From Neodiprion pinetum (taxonomy: Eukaryota; Arthropoda; Insecta; Hymenoptera; Diprionidae): 64,000 nt of DNA. The stretch spans positions 37,693,089-37,757,088 of the forward strand of contig NC_060232.1 in the NCBI RefSeq assembly GCF_021155775.2, read 5' to 3'. The translations under genes and the position numbers were made by a program. This document shows positions 51,696 to 59,726 of the stretch, piece after piece. The notes under the pieces were generated by a model, which worked only from the letters and a program-made list of their open reading frames with translations, had not been told where the DNA came from and did no database searches. Numbering within the stretch: position 1 is the first letter of the stretch; each line of letters begins with the position of its first letter.

Positions 51696-51810
51696 AAGAA
51701 TGATAAGAGCGTTACCGATCCATCGAGAACCGAGAAACACCATCCTCGCGGTGATCAAGAAATGGGCGGTCATGATCCAACTCGGAGAAAACACCACGAG
51801 CTGTATACGG
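51670..51810 (+). repeat. Diverged direct copy of the RT palm segment
   Basis: These 141 bases match 51,003-51,143 of the same reverse transcriptase frame (starting GACTCCGT and ending TATACGG or CATACGG) with about 15 scattered differences. They are attached to the thumb region, out of order for a normal element. The divergence shows the segment came from a different, related copy rather than a fresh tandem duplication. Confidence 0.85.
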
Positions 51811-51812
51811 CC

Positions 51813-51914
51813 TACTCCTGACCAGGCACGCGGCTAGAGCCTAACCGAGTGTACGTCGTCGTTAACCTTTTCTCTTATTATCGAGACCCAGCAACCCATA
51901 TCCTAGATACTACA
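51813..51914 (-). repeat. Truncated 3' LTR
   Basis: The first 102 bases of the LTR (minus strand, from TGTAGTATCTAGG) match the complete LTR at 54,106-54,291 with a few differences. The remaining 84 bases are missing; the sequence passes directly into the RT palm fragment at 51,810. Confidence 0.88.
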
Positions 51915-51928
51915 TTTTCCTCCCCTTT
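51915..51928 (-). other. Polypurine tract
   Basis: AAAGGGGAGGAAAA on the minus strand directly before the TG of the 3' LTR, where plus-strand DNA synthesis would be primed. It fixes the LTR boundary independently of the LTR alignment. Confidence 0.85.
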
Positions 51929-51939
51929 AAATAAGATAG

Positions 51940-52260
51940 GTTACATATTCTTAGCTTTAAGACGTTCAAATCGGCGAGGACCCTCTTTCTTGGGTACAAT
52001 TTGATCAATGTGGCGCTTCCACTTAGTGGTCGTCGATCATTACTACATCGCCAACGTCGATGGAGATCTTTCGTTTTCCACCAGACGACTCTATCTGCGC
52101 CCCATAACCGGAAGTTTAATCTCTGATACTGTACGCAAATTTAACCTAGGCGAACTCAATGCAATTTTAGAAAAAAACTATTCTTTGATCTCCTCGTGAA
52201 TCACCGTCGCGTACGATCCCGAATCCGCTTCCATCGATATTTTTACTTTATCATTGATAA
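51940..52260 (-). pseudogene. Protease start joined to integrase end
   Basis: Near 52,250-52,195 a frame reads ISMEADSGSYATVI, with the DSG catalytic triplet of a retroviral-type aspartic protease. About 130 bases further on, IDVGDVV and, in another frame, KWKRHIDQI match the C-terminal tail of gypsy-type integrases. The intervening reverse transcriptase, RNase H and integrase core, several kilobases in full elements, are deleted. Frames are broken by stops and a shift. Confidence 0.72.
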
Positions 52261-52327
52261 CAAAATAAAAAAAATTGCGGATCGGTACGTCGAATGTCGC
52301 TCGATACATGAAACAAATTTTTTTTTT

Positions 52328-52614
52328 TCACTCCCAACCGTCTCTATCCATAGAAAATCTTCCTGGCTTCCGCTCGATGTTTCCTCTTCTCCTTCGTGTA
52401 CATGCTGTACTTGCCTTCCTTCTGCATGCCGGTTCGACATGCCCCTTTTGCTGACAGAAGTTGCACGTTTTGAATCGAAGTCGACAATTTTTTGCCAAAT
52501 GGTTCGGCTTGTTACAGCAATAGCACAATAATTGTGATTTCTTCTTCTGGCCGTCGTCCCGTGGATCCTCTCGTTTCTTCGCGAAGTCACCTTTCTTACG
52601 TTGACCTTGTTGAT
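52328..52614 (-). pseudogene. Gag nucleocapsid region with two CCHC zinc knuckles
   Basis: A basic stretch rich in Lys, Arg and Gln leads into two knuckles with CX2CX4HX4C spacing: CYCCNKPNHLAKNC and CNFCQQKGHVEPAC. In this family they bind the element's RNA during packaging. The frame is continuous here but separated from the rest of gag by an insertion. Confidence 0.85.
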
Positions 52615-53385
52615 TTCACTGCGGTTGTTTCTCCCTTAAGGACGAGACGAGACTACGAATCGCTGATCATCGCCAACGGGCTTGTTGAAAAGAGGGTCGA
52701 TCATCTCGAAGAAAAGCTTCTTCAGCTCAACAAGCACTTCTTGAGGAAGAGGAAGGTGAATTACATGGGCCTGGAATAGCAGATTAGCTGTAAGTATGAC
52801 TTTAATCCATTTATAACAGTGAAAACGATCATTTTATCTTTAAACGCGTTTTTCTTGAAACAGCATTTTTCGAATTTGCTGGAGTGATTACTCGGAGACA
52901 AATGATCCGATCGCTATCAAATTTTTTTTTTGCATCTTCTCTATATAGTTCTCCATACGATGACCCTCCAGTTTTTTGATCTGATCAAAAATCGGATTTT
53001 GGTAGGCCAAAAACGACCAAAATTTTGGGTAAAATTTAACTTTTTTTTTCAACGTGCCGACATTTCGTCAATTTTTGATTTTTTTGTTCGCCCGAGGGTC
53101 ATCGTACAGACAATATGTTTTCGTTTAACGAGAATTTTTTTTTTTTAGGTTTTATCAACGGATAAGGCTGCAATCACTCCAGCAGTGGAGGACCTTTTTT
53201 TTTTGACGCCGCCGGAGATCGCGTGTCATTTCAAAAATATTTAATATATTATTCCAAAAATTTTACCGTGTATTCTCAAAACATGTATAAACATACCCTC
53301 AAAATTTTAAAACGATTGATTCACTAGTTTTTTTTTTTTTAATTCCCAAAAATTGCCTTTTTTTAGGCTGTCACACTAGGTGTGC
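52615..53385. mobile_element. Unclassified insertion inside gag
   Basis: About 770 bases interrupt gag between the capsid-like part and the zinc knuckles. It contains an inverted-repeat element (52,877-53,184) and, next to the knuckle side on the plus strand, a frame reading EKRVDHLEEKLLQLNKHFL and ending in TAG at about 52,777, which looks like a short coiled-coil C terminus. Edges were inferred from where gag similarity stops; no target duplication was found. Confidence 0.4.
52877..53184. mobile_element. 308-bp MITE-like inverted-repeat element
   Basis: The ends are TGCTGGAGTGATT and its exact inverse AATCACTCCAGCA. About 70 bp inward on each side lies a second matched pair, TACGATGACCCTC and GAGGGTCATCGTA, at nearly symmetrical distances, so the element is a degenerate long hairpin. 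T-rich tracts fill the rest. No coding capacity. Confidence 0.7.
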
Positions 53386-54003
53386 CCTCTCTCCGTGCTC
53401 GTTGCGTTCGTCGTACGACAGCTGAGATACTCGGAATAACTCTGTCTTTGTTTCTTGATCTTTCAATCCGCACAAAAATTGATCTCTTAACACCACTTGT
53501 AATTCTGCGAAATTACAATTCAGCGCTAGTTCCCTTAATCTAGCCCCGAAATCCGTTACTGTTTCTGTCTCGCTTTGTTTTGCCAGGTGAAACTTACACC
53601 GCTCCATCGTTTCAGACGGCTTTGGGCACCAAGTGTTTACTCACAATTTCGACGAGTTGTGCGAACGTCTCGTCTTTGGGCTTCGTCGGCGCGCACAAGT
53701 CTCTCATCACGTATAAGTATCGGCGATGATTTTCGTTAGTAGCACGGCTGTCCTTTTGTTATCCCCGATGTCATACGCTATGAAACACAGCTCTAACTCA
53801 CTCTTCTCGTCATCGACTTCACGCTGCCTTTTTACTAATGTAACTAATCGCTCACGCAACGCATCCACCGACAGCGTCTCCAATGACTCAATTATGCTTA
53901 TTCGGTTTTGAATCTCTGCGATTAACTCCGATTTCGAGAGTTTATAAATTTGATTCGAATCCAGCTCCTCGCCGCCGCTTTCACTAGAGCTTTCTTCACT
54001 CAC
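53371..54003 (-). pseudogene. Ty3/gypsy gag, matrix/capsid part, frameshifted
   Basis: The frame opens with an acidic Ser/Glu-rich N terminus and a helical region (54,003-53,707). It then shifts: RDLCAPTKPKDETFAQLVEI continues in another frame, and ERCKFHLAKQ, FGARLRELALNCNF and LRDQFLCGLKD (53,607-53,371) follow. These blocks, in this order, are typical of the capsid region of arthropod Ty3/gypsy Gag proteins. Stop codons near 53,707 and 53,610 show it is no longer translatable as one protein. Confidence 0.85.
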
Positions 54004-54105
54004 GATTAACTTATACGTTAACGCATCGCTCGTTTACTGTTCTCTTTTTCGCACGTTCCACTGTATCGCGAACTTTTCCTTTTTCCTATACGCTTCGTCG
54101 CCAAC

Positions 54106-54291
54106 TGTAATGAACTGACACAGGGAATTCGTGTTAAATATTACATAGCGTGTTTATTGACAGATACAGATGTATGCCGGGGACGGTCACGTACTCCTGA
54201 CCAGGCACGCGGCTAGAGCCTAACTGAGTGTACGTCGTCGTTAACCTTCTCTTATTATCGAGATCCGTCAACACATATCCTAGATATTACA
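54106..54291 (-). repeat. Complete 5' LTR, 186 bp
   Basis: On the minus strand it begins TGTAATATCTAGG and ends TTCATTACA, so it has the TG...CA ends and a short inverted pair TGTAAT/ATTACA. AATAAA is present inside (CAATAAACACG). It is followed at 54,105 by GTTGGCGACGAAG, a leader start seen in many Ty3/gypsy elements. Confidence 0.88.
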
Positions 54292-54428
54292 TCTTGCAAA
54301 GTAGCTTTTCATTTAACACATGTGTATGTATGTAGTATCACAGAATCTTTTTCCATTGTTAGGCAATTTGCGGAGTCCAAAATGGATATAATTATTGTAC
54401 ATAAACAATGGAAATAAATATATATTTA

Positions 54429-54949
54429 TAGACCATACGGGATTGTGTTTGAAGTGTCTTACAATTTTCTTAAGAATTGTAAAAATAAGAAATATTCTAA
54501 ATATACGCGAATGTCGTGTAGGTTGTAATGACTTTTTCTTTAAAATTCTGAGCTGCGGTAAACGACAATTAATTAATCCATCACCCTAAGGCGAAATCAG
54601 TAATAAATCAGAAATTTTAACAATAATCAGGCATAGATCGTAATAACAATCCACGGTCAGAGAAAAATAGAGTCAACGAACTAATTGTAAGTAAAAATTA
54701 GGTAGATTACCAATTCCCAGCATTCGGTTTGGACCGTTCGAAATGGAAGAAAACTTGATTATAAATTTCCATGAAGACTGTTCTGTCGATACGATTTATA
54801 ATAAATAAAATGTGCGGTAAAATAATTGAATCCCCGAACACGATTTATCTATAATGAATTTCCTTCCCTTGAAAGTTTTTAAAATCAGTGTTTTTGTGAG
54901 TATCAAGTGATGAATTGCAAGGTTGTTAATTGATTCGTTTCACAATTTA
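54429..54949. repeat. tRNA-Glu 5'-flank duplicate, copy 2, with a tRNA remnant
   Basis: Matches 45,359-45,919. Its left edge (54,429-54,442) still carries about 13 bases of the 5' end of a tRNA-Glu gene (TAGACCATAC then GGGA instead of CGGA). The rest of that tRNA is gone, replaced by unrelated A/T-rich sequence ending in AAATAAATATATATTTA, which looks like a retrotransposon tail. An intact tRNA-Glu follows at 54,995. Confidence 0.87.
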
Positions 54950-54994
54950 TCGGCTCTTTCCCATTTTCGGGTAAAAGAAAACGACAAAAAAAAA

Positions 54995-55066
54995 TTCCGG
55001 TACCGGGAATCGAACCCGAGCCTCCTGGGTGAGAGCCAGGTATCCTAGCCACTAGACCATACCGGA
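54995..55066 (-). tRNA. tRNA-Glu (anticodon CTC)
   Basis: Identical in mature sequence to the gene at 45,301-45,372, including the acceptor stem and B box, and followed on the minus strand by a T9 terminator. The two genes differ in 5' flank: this one keeps only short resemblances upstream (CCCTGA, GTGTATAAATA). Confidence 0.97.
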
Positions 55067-55723
55067 TTGTGTTAACGTTGACTTGTAGTTTTATTAACAA
55101 CTTTGAACTCAAAGAAAGCCCTGACAATGAGTATAATTTTAAACGTGTATAAATACAGGTATATCAACCAAACGTATACCTATATAATACTTGAACTTCA
55201 AGGTAGTAAGAAGTCCAATTTACTCTCAGCTGAATGGGAATAATGTGACGCGAATATAGAGATTCTTTTTGGTAAATGTATATTAACAACAATAATCATG
55301 ATGATAATGAGAATAATTTTCGCCAATATTCGCAAACGAGTCGCGGCGATTCGAATTATGCAGTCGGCTCCAGGTTTATAGCGACAGTAATGTAGCCATG
55401 AATAATAACGAACGCAGCTTGTAACAAGGTAATTGAATCGTTCCTCTGACCTCTCAGTGGGCGGTTAAACGAAAATTATAAAAGAACGTTGAAAGTCGGC
55501 ATTTGAGTACATATCGACATTCCCAAAGAGCTTACATTCACCCTTATCGAGCTTATAATTCTACCGCCTCTCTTTATCTTCCTCTTTCTTTTCGCTCAAC
55601 AATTTTCACCAAGCAATTACACGGCACGGAACTTGTAGCTGAGTAATAAACTCGCGGAATAATGATGATCGGCACATTTTCGTGGGTTAATTCAAGAATA
55701 AAAAAAAGGAAAAAAAAAAAATC

Positions 55724-55841
55724 TGTCAGAAGTGGGATTCGAACCCACGCCCTCAGAGAGGACCAGAAGCCTCGATCACTCAGCATTACTGAGAAGGTTG
55801 AACCTTGAGTCTGGCGCCTTAGACCGCTCGGCCATCCTGAC
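55724..55841 (-). tRNA. tRNA-Leu (anticodon CAA) with 35-nt intron
   Basis: Exon 1 is 55,841-55,804 (GTCAGGATGGCCGAGCGGTC to CTCAAG), the intron 55,803-55,769, and exon 2 55,768-55,724 (TTCTGG to CCCACTTCTGACA). The intron sits one base 3' of the anticodon, the canonical place, and an intron in tRNA-Leu(CAA) is widespread in animals. The long variable arm of a class II tRNA, A box and B box (GGTTCGAATCC) are present. An A/T-rich run gives a T11 terminator. Confidence 0.97.
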
Positions 55842-56207
55842 ACTTGTTCGTTGAGTTCATAAATTTTGTACAATAACCAACACGCAGTGATTTCATTTCG
55901 CGATTGCTAAACTAGACGTCGTTACGTAATCCGTAACGCTGATACCAAGCTTAAAATAAAGCTTCCGAGTAAACGTCATATCGCTTAAAATAAGAATCAC
56001 ACTAATATGGCTATCATAATTTACAATATTTTCAACCAAGTTTATCGTCTCTGAACAATTTCCGGAGGATGTAGAAAAATGTTAATTTATTGCGATAAAA
56101 ATTTGACGAAAATTAGATAAGAATTGAAAAAAAAAAAAAAAACGGTAGTTCAATAATTTTTAGAATCATTGCTGGATGTATATTGCGTTTAAACCAACTT
56201 TCTCATA

Positions 56208-56279
56208 TCCCGTATGGTCTAGTGGCTAGGATACCTGGCTTTCACCCAGGAGGCTCGGGTTCGATTCCCGGTACGGGAA
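56208..56279 (+). tRNA. tRNA-Glu (anticodon TTC)
   Basis: 72 nt with acceptor TCCCGTA/TACGGGA, discriminator A, anticodon loop CTTTCAC and the same A and B boxes as the CTC genes; it decodes GAA. It lies on the opposite strand to the other three tRNAs and is followed by a T8 terminator. Beyond the acceptor stem it differs from the CTC genes by essentially one base in the anticodon, so the isoacceptors share a recent ancestor or have been homogenised. Confidence 0.97.
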
Positions 56280-56998
56280 ATTTTTTTTCTATTTCCATCC
56301 GTTTTCCGGATTTTTCCAACTCCTTCCTACACGCAAGCGATACGCATCGTGCATGTCTATATTAGGCATGCAGATGTGATTTAGACGTTTACTGCGACTT
56401 TACTTTCTTTCGAAATTACGACCATTCGAGCTACCGTAAATTTTACTACCTACTCCGGCACGATGCTTGCACCTATGCACGGAAATTTTTCAATAACGTA
56501 TAGGTATAATGCAACGATGGTAAATCTCCATCGTCGAAAAGACAGATGGGAGATGGCAGCTTCCTAGACGCGTGTAATTCTGCGCGCCGATTTGTTCAAC
56601 AGCACTTACATATAGGTATAAGCAAGCTGCAAGCTCTACGTCAGCGCGACGCCGTCATTATATTATGGCGAGCTACTGTTCGGCATTTATATGGCTTTAA
56701 TGCGCCGAGAAACACGAGAAACATATGTATAGCTGATATAATAGGTGCGTAATTTCAGAAACCGTATTTCTCCGTATCTCTGCCGGAGTTTATGAAGAAC
56801 TTACACGACTTCGGAACTTTGTAAAGTTTAGTCCATTCAAGACATTTTCAAATCGCTTCAGGTACATTTGAATTACTATAATCGATCCCAGTTATTAACT
56901 TCTTGCTTAAACTTATTGATGATGCGTTGTCGCACTGAGATCATGATTCGCCAAGTATTAATTAAATTGAATCAAACAAATGCTCGTGCAAATATCTG
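56280..56998. other. No gene recognised
   Basis: Short intergenic stretch between tRNA-Glu(TTC) and the next MITE copy. A 68-codon frame at 56,546 has no recognisable feature. Confidence 0.5.
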
Positions 56999-57398
56999 CC
57001 GAGACAATCTCTTTAAACTCGAATGTCATCCGCGCATGCGCGAGTTTTATCGGCTGTTCGCGCAGGCTGGCCATCACGAGTTTTCAGCTATCAAACTTTG
57101 TTTCCGGCGGCGATGTAGTTGATACGAATTTTCGAGGTTAGAATCTCAAGTAATTGAGGCAGTGACTCGAAAAGGCTTGGGAAGCATTTGTTATCGGTTC
57201 GGAAAGTTGATTCTTCAAAGAACGGTCGGAAATTAATGCTTATACGCTCTTTGAAAATTCAAACGTACACATTTTGCGTAGGTTGGCCCGCCTGCATCGC
57301 AGACGAAAATATCGCTGCGGGAAGATTTCGCCGACCAATGAGATCGAATTACTCGGCGCATGCGCGGTGGATTTTCAAGTTTCAAGAGATTGTCCCGA
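56999..57398 (-). mobile_element. TA-type 0.4-kb MITE, copy D, inverted
   Basis: 400 bp in the opposite orientation to the copies at 230, 18,967 and 37,480. The tips are more diverged (CCGAGACAATCTCTTTAAAC, and right end AAGAGATTGTCCCGA) and the TA flanks are not preserved, so this looks like the oldest copy. Even so, both NRF-1-like palindromes are perfect (57,032-57,041 and 57,356-57,365, GCGCATGCGC) and the CCAAT box is intact (ACCAAT just left of the second). Confidence 0.85.
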
Positions 57399-59303
57399 AA
57401 TGTCGGATTGTAATATAAAGTACGATTTTCTTTCCTCGAGTAACTGATTATAATATTATACTTGATCTACCTGCATCGTATATCTGCTTACCGTTAGACA
57501 TATTTTCCCACTTAACATATATTATACATACAGCCCTTGAATTAGGTCGATACAAACAACGTTGGTGATGAAATTTGTGCATAATTTTTCGTCGATGAGA
57601 TAAATTGAGAAAATTTATCACGTGAAAGAAGCAAATTTATTATTGCATTTTCGTATGATTCAAGACAGATATTGCAGCCGAAGGTCGAGAGCTGAAGAAT
57701 ATCGGTAAAAAGCTGCTTGAATAATTAAATACGTGATCCCGGTTTAACAGAAACGTGTTTGTTTTACTTAAACACGAGAAACGATTATTTCTGGTATTTG
57801 AGTATATAGGCTTAACAGAAAATGCGCGTTACTTATACAGACGTGAAAGTTTATGTACCAAATACCCATTCGCGAGATATTGGAATCACAGCTCGCTGAC
57901 AGTTTGTATTTAAGTTAGATATAATATTTCAAAATTTCCATATACATCACGTAAAAACACAGTATAATTATATTCGAATAGACGTGAAATGGCAACTGTC
58001 CAAAGCAATAATTTGCCGAGCATATTTTAATATTCGAAAATGAAGGATAGGTATAATATGATATACAGAAAGCAAGCGGTACAATGTGGGGAAAAATTCG
58101 GTTATTATTGGTTTACCCGTTCAGCGCGTGTTGCGTCGTAATTCACGAAAGTCAGCCTCCTCGATTTAGGATGCGTGTAATTAATAAAGGCTAAATTATA
58201 GCGGCTTTTGCATTTTACGAATGACGTGAAATAAAATGTTTAAAAAGACAACCACAACTTGTGAAACCAAATAGTTTCAGTTTTACGGTTCTTCTTTTTC
58301 CCCCATCTTTAACTTATTTTTATAATATACATACCTATACATATATATACACATATACATATATATATATATAACTCGTGTATGAAGTTTTTTTCAGACA
58401 GGTGATTGCCCCCCGGACTTCGGAGAGTTCAATAAACGAAAATTTATGTCCGGCAACGATTAACCGTCTACGTAAAAATTTTGCCACCGTATAATGGGAT
58501 TTTTGCTCCTGCTGTCGAAGAGCTTCGAAGTTTCGAATTTCGGCAGTATTTATCGAGAATCTAGAGGGGCTTAAGGCGAAGGATTAAGAAAGTATAGGAA
58601 AAGAGGTGCGACAACTTTTATTCGAGAAGAAGAAAATAAAAAACAAACCGGTCCATTTTATTCTTGCAGCACCTCGTTCTGGAAATAGAGGCCGAGCGCT
58701 ATTATCTCATCGCCTTATATTACGGATTACGACCGAGGTTGAACCGCGGGGCGGTTAAAAGAGGGATATGGTGTTACATAGGTTCATCTGTGTAGAGTTT
58801 CTGACAAAAAATAAAAGCTGGTGACGAACGTCACGGTAGAGAAGACATTAATGAACAATATAATGAGCATGTGTAACCATAAATCTAAAGGTATCCCTGG
58901 GTGAAAAAAAGTAAGAGGCTTTACCCGCGGCATCTGACCGCCTAGAATTGCACGGATCGTGAAAATACCGCGGAAGTTCGGAATGGGAATTGTGGAACTC
59001 TTAAGCGGACATTTAAGATCGTGGAAAATGGACGTAATCAACATTCACCGCTTTATAACTGCCGCGACTTTTTCTCGTAAGGAAATAAGAAGCGAAAGAA
59101 ACCCCGTTCGTTACGTCGAGAGAAATTTCTCGTTGCGGTGAGAATAGTGTCCTTCATTATTTTCATTTTTTACCATAACCGAATACGAGTGTTAAGGTTC
59201 TTGGTATAAAATGAAAATGAATTTTCGAGCCTGTGAACAGAAAATTTTATTTATTCTTGTTTATTACGGTCACTCGCACTGAATGTTCTTGGTTTGATGT
59301 ATA
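57399..59303. other. No gene supported
   Basis: AT-rich, with TA-rich microsatellite patches near 58,330-58,375. A minus-strand frame (59,044-58,784) has a hydrophobic C-terminal segment after an acceptor-like TTTTTTTCACCCAG, but no matching upstream exon was found, so it is not called as a gene. Confidence 0.45.
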
Positions 59304-59726
59304 CACTGAGAAAAATTTAATTTGTTACAGTAACTAGAAAAATTCAGTAAAACAGGTACCGTTAAAAAACCTGAATATTGTTCTGATTATGAAAAACGAG
59401 GTACGCCTAACCATTTTGCGCTATTGTCGATCCTTTTTTGGTTATTGCAACGCAAAATCAGTTTCTGAGGTTTACTCGACTTTTTTAGTTAAACAAGGCC
59501 TTAACGTCAATTTCTTGCTGCACAAGTATTAAATTTTTGCAACAGTGACAAGAAGATATCGCAACAGTGATCGTAATGAGAAACAATAGTAACGGATACT
59601 AGATCTTCCGGTAACAGCTAGAAAACTAATTTTCAATTTGTACCTAGAACTATATTTTTCGGTTGTGGTAAAAAATTAAAATAGTTAAGGATTGACCGGT
59701 AACCGGAACAAAAATTTCTCTCACTG
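59304..59726. mobile_element. CACTGAG-ended MITE, longest copy
   Basis: It starts CACTGAGAAAAATTTAATTT and ends AAAAATTTCTCTCACTG, flanked by TA on both sides. It shares long blocks with the copy at 16,466 (ACGAGGTACGCCTAACCATT, CGCAAAATCAGTTTCTGAGG) and carries about 130 extra bases before the right end (about 59,533-59,665), so it is closest to the full-length form in this window. Non-coding. Confidence 0.8.

Larger units (their letters stand above)
51813..54291 (-). mobile_element. Internally deleted Ty3/gypsy-type LTR retrotransposon
   Basis: Read on the minus strand the order is: complete 5' LTR (54,291-54,106), a leader starting GTTGGCGACGAAG, gag (54,003-53,371), an inserted segment (about 53,385-52,615), CCHC zinc knuckles (52,528-52,328), a protease start (about 52,250-52,195), the end of integrase (about 52,080-51,996), a polypurine tract and a 3' LTR cut after 102 bp. 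Reverse transcriptase, RNase H and most of integrase are missing. The element is defective and cannot move by itself. Confidence 0.87.

Noticed and set aside
52492..52779. 95-codon plus-strand frame as an intact gene
   Set aside because: Its first part is antisense to the zinc-knuckle region of gag, so only the last part could be genuine; reported as part of an insertion instead.
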